Shown one piece after another: positions 7,036 to 15,109 of a stretch of DNA of 17,543 bases. The notes under the pieces were generated by a model that ran no database searches, was not told the DNA's origin, and worked only from the letters and a program-made list of their open reading frames with translations. Within the stretch, counting starts at the first letter, position 1. Every line of letters begins with the position of its first letter. Source of the stretch: JAJBWD01 sp041821285 (GTDB lineage: Bacteria > Bacillota > Clostridia > Clostridiales > Clostridiaceae); assembly GCA_041821285.1 (NCBI GenBank), contig JBGUER010000050.1, positions 1 to 17,543 of the forward strand. The letters are read 5' to 3'. The translations under genes and the position numbers were made by a program.

Positions 7036-8697
7036 TTATTTAGCAAAAAGGTCTATAAAACATCCGTTACTAAAATCATATAAACCTCTTGCTGTTATTT
7101 TTAAGTCAGGAATTACGGTGAGTGCCATGAATCCTAAAGTCAAAAATACATTTGAAGTTTTCCTACCTTCTGGATTTATATAGCTATTCATTTTATCAAT
7201 TTTTTTTATCAAATTAATAGGATCATCTGAGCTCATAAGTCCTGCTATAGGTAAGCTTAATTCTTCAATAATCTGGCCATTTAAAATTAATACGATACCC
7301 CCTCTAATATCTATTAATCTATTAACAGCCATCGCCATATCTTTATGGTTTTTTCCAACCACTATGATATTATGCGAATCATGGGCTATAGTTTGTGCTA
7401 TTGTACAATCTCCTATGTCAAACCCTTCTATGAATCCTATTGAACACTTACCTGTTTTTTTATGTCTTTCTAAAACACCTATTTCGTATAGATTTTTTGA
7501 TTTAATTTCCCCTATATACTTACCATCACTTTCTATTTCTATTTGAATTTTTTCAGTGGCGATGGAGTTTTTTATTAATTTTATAGCATTAATTTTTTTC
7601 CCATTTGCTTCTATTTTAAATAAACTTTCTTCTATTTTATCTATATTCATAGAAGATTTAAGTTCTATATTTGAAGCTTTGTATGGTTTTTTTTCTATTT
7701 CCCTACCTTTTCTTATGATATTTTTAATTTTTATTTCATCTAAACTATCAAATATTATAATGTCTGCCATATAGCCTGGAGCTATAGCCCCTTTATTTTT
7801 TAAGTCATAGCAATTAGCTGCATTATAAGATGCCATAGTTATAGCTTTTACTGGATCTAATCCGAGTTTTATAGAAAGCCTTACATTATAATCTACTGAA
7901 CCTTCATTTACTAAATCATTTATGTCTTTATCATCAGTGCAAAATAGGAATCTATGAAAATTGTTATCTTTTACAGCTGGCAATAAATTGCTTAAGTTTC
8001 TAGCTGCAGAGCCTTCTCTTAGCATTACATACATGCCTCTTTTTATTTTTTCTAAAGCTTCTTCTGGTTTTGAACATTCATGGTCTGTTTTTATTCCATT
8101 TAATATATACTCATTTAAATCCTCTATGCTTATATCTGGGCAATGACCGTCTATTGGATTGTTTTTAAAAGCTTCTAATTTAGCTTTCATATCTATATTT
8201 GAATTGATAACAGATGGCACATCCATTACCTCTCCAAGACCTAATACATTATCATATATTTTGAATTTTATTAGATCGGAGGCTTTTAAAATAGCACCAT
8301 TATCCTCAGTCTCTACCGCAGGTACGCAAGATGGTAACATGAAATATATATCTATATCTGCTTTTTTAGAATTTTCTATCATAAATTCTAATCCTTCTTG
8401 TCCTAAAACATTAGCTATTTCGTGTGGATCTGCTATGCATGTTGTTACACCCTTTTCTAGCAATATTTTAGCAAACACTTCTGGAATAACTTTTGATGAT
8501 TCTATATGAACATGTGATTCTATGAATGCTGGTGAAATATACAAGCCTGAACAATCTATTTCACTTTCACCTGTGTATTCACCTATTCCAACTATAGTAT
8601 CTCCTTCTATAGCCACATCACCTTTATATATATTTCCATCAAATACATTTATGATATTTCCGTTTTTCAAAACTAGATCCACTTTTCTTTTTTTCAT
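7036..8697 (-). CDS. ade: Adenine deaminase
   Basis: Cytoplasmic amidohydrolase converting adenine and water to hypoxanthine and ammonia, feeding the hydroxylases downstream. At 553 residues it is close to the family length of about 570-600. It has HVHIESS with metal ligands His62 and His64, DPHEIANV at 90-97, a DGH motif (usually DGHAPG), TDHECS, and a FCTDD stretch with the expected catalytic Asp. The C-terminal part carries the family-typical GLMSSDD. These are hallmarks of the bacterial AdeC/Ade family rather than the adenosine-deaminase-like type. The ATG at 8695-8697 follows an AGGATAGGG purine-rich site. It lies 22 bases after the purine permease gene, so the two almost certainly share a transcript. 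Confidence 0.96.
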   Translation of the reverse strand: MKKRKVDLVLKNGNIINVFDGNIYKGDVAIEGDTIVGIGEYTGESEIDCSGLYISPAFIESHVHIESSKVIPEVFAKILLEKGVTTCIADPHEIANVLGQEGLEFMIENSKKADIDIYFMLPSCVPAVETEDNGAILKASDLIKFKIYDNVLGLGEVMDVPSVINSNIDMKAKLEAFKNNPIDGHCPDISIEDLNEYILNGIKTDHECSKPEEALEKIKRGMYVMLREGSAARNLSNLLPAVKDNNFHRFLFCTDDKDINDLVNEGSVDYNVRLSIKLGLDPVKAITMASYNAANCYDLKNKGAIAPGYMADIIIFDSLDEIKIKNIIRKGREIEKKPYKASNIELKSSMNIDKIEESLFKIEANGKKINAIKLIKNSIATEKIQIEIESDGKYIGEIKSKNLYEIGVLERHKKTGKCSIGFIEGFDIGDCTIAQTIAHDSHNIIVVGKNHKDMAMAVNRLIDIRGGIVLILNGQIIEELSLPIAGLMSSDDPINLIKKIDKMNSYINPEGRKTSNVFLTLGFMALTVIPDLKITARGLYDFSNGCFIDLFAK

Positions 8698-8719
8698 AAA
8701 TATCCCTATCCTTTATATT

Positions 8720-10084
8720 TTATAAAAATATTATTTTTAATACAAATAGTATTGCTAGTACAAACATAGTAATAGATACTTTTTTCTTTTCGCTAAATAT
8801 ATTGAATATAACATAAGATATAACTCCAAACATAAGACCTGTAGCTATACTGTAAGTTAAAGGCATTAATAATATTGTTAAAAATGCTGGTATGCCTTCT
8901 GTTAAATCATGGAAATCTATTTTTGTGATGTTTTGCATCATTAGAAGTCCTACTATAATAAGTGCTGGTGCTGTTGCGCAACCTGGAATAGCCATAAATA
9001 TTGGAGCAAAGAACATAGCTAATATAAACAATAAACCTGTTGTTACTGCTGTTAATCCTGTTCTTCCACCTTCTGCTACTCCTGCAGAACTCTCTACGTA
9101 AGTTGTTACTGTAGATACACCTAACAATGAACCAACGGTTGTACCAACTGCATCTGTTAATAAGGCTTGTTTAGCTCTTAAAACTTTTCCATCTTTATCA
9201 AATAATTTAGCCTTAGATGCAACTCCAACTAAAGTTCCAACTGTATCAAAGAAATCTACAAATAAGAATGTGATTACTATAGTTGCAAATGTTAATAAAC
9301 TGCTACTATTTTTAAAAACTGAGAAATCAAGTTTAAAAGCAATTGGTTTTATACTGTATAAAGCCGTTATTTTATCAGGAAGATATATTCCGTATAATTC
9401 TGCTGCATTAGAAGGTCCTATTATTAGTGCATAAATCCATGCTATAAATGTACAAGCTAATATTCCCCAAAGAACAGCACCTTTTACTTTTTTATGAAGT
9501 AATATTCCAATTATAACTACACCAATAAGCGCAATAAAAGCTCTTGGGTCTTTTAAATTCCCCATAACTACTAGGGTATCTGGATCAGCAACTACTATTT
9601 TAGCTCCTTCTAAACCAATGAAAGCAATAAATAATCCGATACCAGCACTAACTGCTATTTTTAGCGAATCTGGTATAGAATTTACTACAAGTTCACGTAT
9701 TCCCGTTAGAGATAAAATGATAAATATTATACCTTCTACAAATACTGCTGTTAATGCTATTTGCCATGATATTCCTAAAACACCACAAACATAAAAAGCA
9801 AAGAAAGCATTTAGTCCCATGCCAGATGCCAAAGCTAATGGCATATTTGCATATAAACCCATCATGATAGTTGCGAGCCCTGCTGCTAAACAAGTAGCTG
9901 TGACTAAAGCGCCTTGGTCCATACCTGTAGTTGCGAGGAAGGCTGGATTAACTGCAATAATATACGCCATTGTTAAAAATGTAGTTAAACCTGCAATAAT
10001 TTCTGTCTTAACATTAGTTTTGTTTTCAGTAAGCTTAAATGTCTTTTCTAGAAAACTGTTTTGATTTTCCGTTTTGTTTGACAA
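8720..10084 (-). CDS. Purine permease of the NCS2/AzgA (PbuG-like) family
   Basis: Integral membrane proton-coupled importer for purine bases (adenine, hypoxanthine or guanine by family). At 454 residues it has normal length, with a cytoplasmic N-terminus of about 25 residues and a dozen or more hydrophobic segments. Family-typical stretches include AGLTTFLTMAYIIAVNP near residue 31, the ASGMGLNAFFA segment, a VDFFDTVGTLVG segment in the middle, and TYVESSAGVAEGGRTG. The start is TTG at 10082-10084 with GGGGG 8 bases before it. An ATG at 10091-10093 reads in a different frame. The gene opens a two-gene unit with adenine deaminase. Exact base specificity cannot be read from the sequence; adenine or hypoxanthine is favoured by the neighbour. 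Confidence 0.94.
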   Translation of the reverse strand: MSNKTENQNSFLEKTFKLTENKTNVKTEIIAGLTTFLTMAYIIAVNPAFLATTGMDQGALVTATCLAAGLATIMMGLYANMPLALASGMGLNAFFAFYVCGVLGISWQIALTAVFVEGIIFIILSLTGIRELVVNSIPDSLKIAVSAGIGLFIAFIGLEGAKIVVADPDTLVVMGNLKDPRAFIALIGVVIIGILLHKKVKGAVLWGILACTFIAWIYALIIGPSNAAELYGIYLPDKITALYSIKPIAFKLDFSVFKNSSSLLTFATIVITFLFVDFFDTVGTLVGVASKAKLFDKDGKVLRAKQALLTDAVGTTVGSLLGVSTVTTYVESSAGVAEGGRTGLTAVTTGLLFILAMFFAPIFMAIPGCATAPALIIVGLLMMQNITKIDFHDLTEGIPAFLTILLMPLTYSIATGLMFGVISYVIFNIFSEKKKVSITMFVLAILFVLKIIFL

Positions 10085-10133
10085 AATACATACCCCCTGT
10101 TTAATTTGATTTCTAATTTATATGAAAGCATAA

Positions 10134-10142
10134 ATTATACCA
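10134..10142 (-). promoter_or_regulatory. Putative extended -10 promoter for the permease-adenine deaminase unit
   Basis: On the minus strand the element TGGTATAAT matches an extended -10 (TGnTATAAT), about 50 bases before the permease start. The -35 region is poor, which extended -10 promoters tolerate. A-tract and T-tract DNA at 10170-10183 sits where an UP element would help. The implied leader is short, about 40-45 bases. The rest of the 10085-10230 gap is very A/T-rich; I see no clear GC-stem terminator for the ABC ATPase gene and no purine riboswitch aptamer in it. Confidence 0.55.
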
Positions 10143-10230
10143 ATTAAACTGAATTATTAAATATTTCTGAAAAAAAATTTTTTATTTGATTATATTTTAA
10201 TTATTCATAATATTTAATTTATTTATAATA

Positions 10231-11001
10231 TTAAAATGGCACCACAACTTTTCTACCTTCTTCTGTTTTGCAAAGAGATATTTCCATATCATATAAATTA
10301 CTAAGATTAAGTTTAGAAATAATATCGCTTGTTTTACCATTATTAGTTATTTTATTATTTTTAATCATTATAATATGATCACAATAATTTAAAGCTATAT
10401 TGGGGTCATGAAGATTTACTACACAAGTTATATTTTTATTTTTCACTATTTTTTTTATCACATTCATAATATATACTTGATTTTTATAATCTAGATGAGA
10501 TGTTGGTTCATCCAATAAAATAATAGGAGTGTTTTGAAAAATGGCTCTTGCTATTAAAACTAGTTGCCGTTCTCCTCCACTTAAATCATTAAAAACTTTG
10601 TATTTTAAATGCTGTATATTAAGTTCTTCTAATATTTTAATGACTTGTTTTTCATCATCTTTATTAGGAGTATTCAAAAAATTTAGATTAGCCATCTTTC
10701 CCATTAACACAAGATTTAGTACAGAATATTGAAAAACTAGATTTGTCTGTTGAGGTACAGTGCTTATATTTCTAGCTATTTCTCTGCAGCTCATTTTTGA
10801 TATAGGTATGTTATTTATTAAAACTTCACCATTTTGGGGCTTTAATATTCCATTTAGACATTTTATTAGAGTTGTTTTCCCCGTTCCATTTTGGCCAAGA
10901 ATACCACATATGGTTCCTTTTTTAATTGAAAAATTCATATTATTTAAAATAATGTTACTTCCATATGAAAAAAACAAATTATTTGCAGAAATCATTTCCA
11001 T
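10231..11001 (-). CDS. ABC transporter ATP-binding protein (FecE/BtuD/MolC-type)
   Basis: Cytoplasmic ATPase energising the adjacent permease, 256 residues. Walker A GQNGTGKTT is at 36-44, the Q-loop near 84-85, signature LSGGERQ at 140-146, Walker B IILLDE at 160-165, and switch His198. All catalytic parts are intact. The family serves iron-siderophore, cobalamin, heme or, in the MolBCA branch, molybdate/tungstate import. ATG at 10999-11001; a second Met two codons later is an alternative start. It is the last gene of the long maturation/transport block and lies 18 bases after the permease gene. A role in oxyanion supply for the Mo enzymes is an inference from position. Confidence 0.94.
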   Translation of the reverse strand: MEMISANNLFFSYGSNIILNNMNFSIKKGTICGILGQNGTGKTTLIKCLNGILKPQNGEVLINNIPISKMSCREIARNISTVPQQTNLVFQYSVLNLVLMGKMANLNFLNTPNKDDEKQVIKILEELNIQHLKYKVFNDLSGGERQLVLIARAIFQNTPIILLDEPTSHLDYKNQVYIMNVIKKIVKNKNITCVVNLHDPNIALNYCDHIIMIKNNKITNNGKTSDIISKLNLSNLYDMEISLCKTEEGRKVVVPF

Positions 11002-11019
11002 ATAATCACATCCATCCTA

Positions 11020-12030
11020 TTATTTAATTGCTTTATTATATTTTATAAGAAGATATCCTAAAAAAGGTGCTCCTATGCAAGATGTTATTATACTAAGAGG
11101 TATTTCTCCTGCCGTTATCGTTCTTGCCATAGTGTCCATAAGAACAGTAAATATAGCACCAATTAAAATTGAAAATGGAATTAATTTTTTATGTTCTGGT
11201 CCCACTAGAAATCGTCCTACATGTGGGATAATCAGTGATATCCATGAAATTATTCCGCAATATGCAATGGATGTTGCCGTGATAAATGTAGATAATAAAA
11301 TAAATATTATTCTCATGATTTTTACATTTACCCCAAGGGATATTGCCTCTTCTTCTTCTAGTGATATTATGTCTATGTACCATCTTAAAGCATAAATTAT
11401 CAAAATACATATTATAAATATTGGCGCTGAATGCATTACATCATCCCAAGCAATTTTATTAAAAGCTCCCATAGCCCAAAATTCTATAGCTGGCAGTTCT
11501 GAATAAGGATCTGCCAAATATTTTAGTATGGATGTTCCTGCTGAAAACAAAGATGATACCACGATTCCTGCGATAACTAAGCTTGTTATTGAATTTTTTT
11601 TATTTCTAAGGCCAATTGATAAAGCAAACAGTATAGCAAGTAGTGAAAATATAAAAGCTGCGCTTTGAATTAAAACTAAAGAATAACCAAAACATATTAT
11701 AGCCGCTCCCGCTCCAAAGCTTGCTGCCTGGGATATTCCTAAAATATCTGGAGATACTAATGGATTTCTGAATATACCTTGAAAAACAGTACCCGCTACC
11801 CCTAAAACTGCCCCTACCATAACTGCCATAATAGTTCTTGGAACTCGTATAATCCAAAAGGCAGTGTATGCAGCACTGAATTCTTCAGCTATAGGCTGTC
11901 CTGTGATTTTTGCTTTTATTATATAAAATATTGTATTTATCGGGATTTTATACCTACCTACAGAAAATGAAATAATCATACATAATATTAGTATTAAGAA
12001 ACTTATAATAAAAATCTTTTGCTTTTTCAT
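11020..12030 (-). CDS. ABC transporter permease, FecCD family
   Basis: Membrane permease of a type II (BtuC-like) importer, 336 residues, with about ten hydrophobic helices. The N-terminal part has the family signature VPRTIMAVMVGAVLGVAG followed by FRNPLVSPDILG. The C-terminal part carries ISWISLIIPHVGR and GEIPLSIITSCIGAPFLGYLL, the coupling-helix region and last helices. The usual FVGL before the PH motif is WISL here, a variant that may mark a subgroup. A GAGAGG site precedes the ATG. It lies 13 bases after the binding-protein gene and 18 bases before the ATPase gene. Substrate class (Fe-chelate, corrinoid, molybdate or tungstate) is not settled by the permease sequence. Confidence 0.94.
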   Translation of the reverse strand: MKKQKIFIISFLILILCMIISFSVGRYKIPINTIFYIIKAKITGQPIAEEFSAAYTAFWIIRVPRTIMAVMVGAVLGVAGTVFQGIFRNPLVSPDILGISQAASFGAGAAIICFGYSLVLIQSAAFIFSLLAILFALSIGLRNKKNSITSLVIAGIVVSSLFSAGTSILKYLADPYSELPAIEFWAMGAFNKIAWDDVMHSAPIFIICILIIYALRWYIDIISLEEEEAISLGVNVKIMRIIFILLSTFITATSIAYCGIISWISLIIPHVGRFLVGPEHKKLIPFSILIGAIFTVLMDTMARTITAGEIPLSIITSCIGAPFLGYLLIKYNKAIK

Positions 12031-12043
12031 TCTATTGTCCTCT

Positions 12044-13120
12044 CTAATTCCTACTTATGGCTCCTCCAAGATTACTAAAACTATCATTAAAATATTTTTC
12101 AAAAAACTCATTTGACTGCTGCTCTACATCTATATCTTGAAATTTATCTGGATATATAATTTTTGCTGTCCAAAGCATCCCAAGTATAGTTTGAACTGAT
12201 GGATAGTCCCATGGTATTAAATTAGATGGGAAAAAATAGACTCTTTTATTTTTAACAGCGTTTAGGTCCTTCCACTTAGGATCATTGATAATTTCTTCTG
12301 GTGTTATTTCTGTTTTACCATAGCTAGGTATAAATATAATATCTGGATTCCATGCTAAAATTTGTTCTGGAGATACCTGTGTCCAGCTAGACCCGTCTAT
12401 TTCAGAGCTTAGATTTATTCCACCTGAATATTCTATTAAATAATTTTGAAACATATTTTTAGTACAAGTTGTTAGGAAATTAGTTCCTGTAAAATATATT
12501 TTGGGTTTATCTTCATAAGGTATATCTGATACTCGTACATTTATAAGTTTTAAAATTTCATCATAATACTGAGTAAAATCTGCACCTATATCTTCCTTGC
12601 CAAGTGCAATACTTAAATTATCCATAGTGTCTTTTATTTGTTCTATATTCTCTCCAACAACTACAAAGACGTTTAAATTAGCTTTTTCTAATATGTCTAA
12701 ATCACCTTGAAGCATACCTGGAAGTATTATTAAATCTGGATTAAGTGATATTAAATGTTCTACATTAACAGAATTGTTTATATCTATTTCTGCATATAAA
12801 TCATCTGCATTTGGAACTAATTGAGATATTAATTTAGTTTCTATTGTATTTTTATTTCCTATTTCTAAAAATTTATCTTCACTGTCTAGTGCACATAAAA
12901 AATTAACACAAGGACTATAAACTATTATTTTTTCAGCTGGTTTATCCAATGTGATTTTTCTGCCAAGTCCGTCAGTGCATATTATTAAATCAGATTTATC
13001 TGGGCTTACTGTCTCCTTAGTGTTTGTTTTGTGAGAAGTTGTACAAGCTGATAGTGTTCCAAGCATAAAAATCAAACTTATAAAAAAAGATAATATTTTG
13101 TATTTTCTTTTGCATTTCAT
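12044..13120 (-). CDS. ABC transporter substrate-binding lipoprotein (periplasmic-binding-protein family of Fe/B12/molybdate importers)
   Basis: Extracytoplasmic lipoprotein of 358 residues. A basic N-terminus and hydrophobic segment lead to a lipobox LSAC with lipidated Cys26, followed by a Thr/Ser/Lys linker and two lobes joined by a long helix (roughly residues 160-195). It begins the mature fold with a GRKITLDKPAEKII segment typical of the PF01497 family and ends with a KNKRVYFFPSNLIPWDYPS stretch. The start ATG has AGGGAG about 10 bases upstream and lies one base after the hydantoinase stop. Its position amid purine and Mo-enzyme genes suggests molybdate or tungstate as ligand, as for the MolA branch, but iron-chelate or corrinoid binding is equally compatible with the fold. 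Confidence 0.92.
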   Translation of the reverse strand: MKCKRKYKILSFFISLIFMLGTLSACTTSHKTNTKETVSPDKSDLIICTDGLGRKITLDKPAEKIIVYSPCVNFLCALDSEDKFLEIGNKNTIETKLISQLVPNADDLYAEIDINNSVNVEHLISLNPDLIILPGMLQGDLDILEKANLNVFVVVGENIEQIKDTMDNLSIALGKEDIGADFTQYYDEILKLINVRVSDIPYEDKPKIYFTGTNFLTTCTKNMFQNYLIEYSGGINLSSEIDGSSWTQVSPEQILAWNPDIIFIPSYGKTEITPEEIINDPKWKDLNAVKNKRVYFFPSNLIPWDYPSVQTILGMLWTAKIIYPDKFQDIDVEQQSNEFFEKYFNDSFSNLGGAISRN

Positions 13121-13121
13121 A

Positions 13122-14495
13122 TTATGAAATCTCCCTTTTTATGAATTTTCCATCACCCTTTTGTCCTAGAAAAATATTATTTTTGACTATTATTTTCCCT
13201 CTTAAAATAGTTAAAACTGGGTAGCCTTTTAATTTCATACCTTCATAAGCTGTATAGTCTACATTTTCATGAAGATATTTTTTACTTAAGATAATTTCTT
13301 TTTCAGGATCTAATATAACTAAATCAGCATCTGAACCTATTGCTATTGCTCCTTTTTTAGGATAAAGTCCAAATATTTTAGCTGGCGTTGTACTTATAAC
13401 ATCTACAAATTTATTAATACTTATCTTGTTTTTCATAACTCCTTCAGAAAAAATAAGAGGTACTCTAGTTTCTACTCCTGGAAGTCCATTCGGGCATTTA
13501 GTAAAATCATCTTTTCCTAATTGTTTTTCACCATTAAAATCAAAGGGACAATGATCTGTAGCTATAGTATTTATATATCCTTGTGCTAAACCCTGCCAAA
13601 GAGCGTTATTATCTGATTTTTTTCTAAGAGGTGGGCTCATTATATATTTTAACCCCTGATTTTCCTCTAATTTATATTTATCTTCATTTAGCAATAAATA
13701 TTGAGGACATGTTTCTGCATAAACATTTTGTCCACTTTCTTTAGCCATTTTTATATAGTTTAGTCCAAGTTCTGTGGATAAATGTACTATATAAAGCTTA
13801 TAATTCCCTGCTATTTTAGCTATATTTATCATTCTGTTTATTGCTTCTCCTTCGCATTCAGGGGGTCTGCTATAAGCATGATAGATTGGAGTTTTTAAAT
13901 TATGGCTTTTAAATTTTTCTCTTAAATAATTCACACAATCATTGTTTTCACAATGAACACAGGTTATTCCGCCTAAGGTATTTAGTTTTTCAAATACTCT
14001 TAAAGCGTCTTTATCTGATACTTTATAATCATAAGTTAAATATATTTTAAAAGAAGTTATTCCTTCTTCTATAAGCTCTTCTATTTCTTTTAATATATCA
14101 TCATCAACCTTTTGAATAACTCCATGAAATCCATAGTCAATAACTGCTATATTATCTGCATATTCATGATATTTTTTAAGTTGATGGTGAAGATTACAGC
14201 CCTTTGGTCCAAACCCCATATGATCTACTATTGAAGTTGTCCCACCGCAGGCAGCTGCTATGGTTCCTGTGTAAAAGTCATCCTTTGCTACAGCTATCCC
14301 CACATCTAAATTAAAATGTGTGTGAACATCTATTCCTCCTGGAATAATGTATTTACCTGTGGCATCTATTATTTCATCACTTTCTATATTTAAATTTGTA
14401 TTTATTTCTTTTATTATTTCGTTTTCTATATATATGTCCCCTGTGAAAGTCTTATTAGCATTTACTATTATTCCATTTTTTATTAAAATGCTCAT
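13122..14495 (-). CDS. hydA: Hydantoinase/dihydropyrimidinase family cyclic amidohydrolase
   Basis: Binuclear-metal enzyme that opens cyclic amide rings such as dihydropyrimidines or hydantoins; 457 residues, normal length. All metal ligands are visible: His58 and His60 in GGIDVHTHF, the carbamylated Lys150 in SFKIYLT, His181 in CVHCEN, His238 in IVHLS, and Asp314 in ATDHCPF. A HAYSRPPECE segment and an NGLPGVETRVPL segment are hallmarks of the D-hydantoinase group rather than dihydroorotase. AGGTGA precedes the ATG. In E. coli a hydantoinase (hyuA) lies in the xdh/ygf cluster linked to anaerobic purine and urate breakdown. Here it sits beside XdhC and an NTP transferase, so a purine-derived ring is the likely substrate. 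Allantoinase or pyrimidine activity remains possible. Confidence 0.92.
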   Translation of the reverse strand: MSILIKNGIIVNANKTFTGDIYIENEIIKEINTNLNIESDEIIDATGKYIIPGGIDVHTHFNLDVGIAVAKDDFYTGTIAAACGGTTSIVDHMGFGPKGCNLHHQLKKYHEYADNIAVIDYGFHGVIQKVDDDILKEIEELIEEGITSFKIYLTYDYKVSDKDALRVFEKLNTLGGITCVHCENNDCVNYLREKFKSHNLKTPIYHAYSRPPECEGEAINRMINIAKIAGNYKLYIVHLSTELGLNYIKMAKESGQNVYAETCPQYLLLNEDKYKLEENQGLKYIMSPPLRKKSDNNALWQGLAQGYINTIATDHCPFDFNGEKQLGKDDFTKCPNGLPGVETRVPLIFSEGVMKNKISINKFVDVISTTPAKIFGLYPKKGAIAIGSDADLVILDPEKEIILSKKYLHENVDYTAYEGMKLKGYPVLTILRGKIIVKNNIFLGQKGDGKFIKREIS

Positions 14496-14503
14496 ATTTC
14501 ACC

Positions 14504-15109
14504 TCATATTAAATTTATATTTACATCTTTTTCTTTTATCATATATCTATTTTTATAGCAATCTATAATATTGTAGCAGCCATAATCTTGCTTTATTTTA
14601 AACATATCTTGAATTCTTATATCCAATATACTGCTTATGATAAGTCTGTTTATTCCCGCATGTCCCACTATTATTATATTCCCGTTATATTCACTATTTA
14701 TAAAATCTAGTGCTTTTATAGCTCGCTGTTTGCATTCTAAAAAGCTCTCTCCTTTTGGTGTTTTGTAATTTAAAAAATCTTTTCCTCTTTTTTCATATTC
14801 CATTTTATACTTAATTTTAACTTGGTCTATTATTTGATTTTCCCATATACCCATATTTATTTCTCTAAAATCTTTTATTATATTTACAGGTTTGTTTTTA
14901 GGTTTAGCTATTGTTTCAGCGGTTTTAATAGATCTTTTTAAATTACTAGAAAATACATAATCTATATGTTCATCCATAAATTTATCTCTTAATTTTTCAA
15001 CTTGTTTTATTCCATTTAGTGATAAGTCTACATCAGTTATTCCTATATATCTTTTTTCATTAGCATTTTTTATTTCTCCATGACGGAGTAAATATATCCT
15101 ACTAACCAA
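14504..15109 (-). CDS. Histidine-phosphatase superfamily protein (phosphoglycerate mutase-like)
   Basis: Cytoplasmic phosphatase of about 201 residues. It has the phosphohistidine motif RHGE (catalytic His10), a second active-site His150 in VGHAGIN, and an REINMGIWE acid motif in between. I chose the TTG at 15107-15109 because AGGTGA lies five bases before it; a GTG at 15116-15118 would add three residues but has no comparable site. It overlaps the preceding gene by 8 bases. Relatives include alpha-ribazole phosphatase (CobC), but no other cobalamin gene is here. The fixed place in a Mo-cofactor maturation block suggests it removes phosphate from a nucleotide or cofactor intermediate. That function is inferred, not shown. 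Confidence 0.88.
   Translation of the reverse strand: MVSRIYLLRHGEIKNANEKRYIGITDVDLSLNGIKQVEKLRDKFMDEHIDYVFSSNLKRSIKTAETIAKPKNKPVNIIKDFREINMGIWENQIIDQVKIKYKMEYEKRGKDFLNYKTPKGESFLECKQRAIKALDFINSEYNGNIIIVGHAGINRLIISSILDIRIQDMFKIKQDYGCYNIIDCYKNRYMIKEKDVNINLI

Noticed and set aside
10170..10183. A6T8 tract as an intrinsic terminator for the ABC ATPase gene
   Set aside because: No GC-containing stem precedes it; it is better read as A/T-rich spacer or UP-element-like DNA.
10085..10230. Possible purine riboswitch before the permease
   Set aside because: No conserved loop sequences or GC-containing three-way junction; the sequence is almost purely A/T.
14504..15109. Histidine-phosphatase as alpha-ribazole phosphatase (CobC) of cobalamin synthesis
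   Set aside because: No corrinoid synthesis gene is nearby, and the neighbours concern molybdenum hydroxylase maturation; the fold alone does not fix the substrate.
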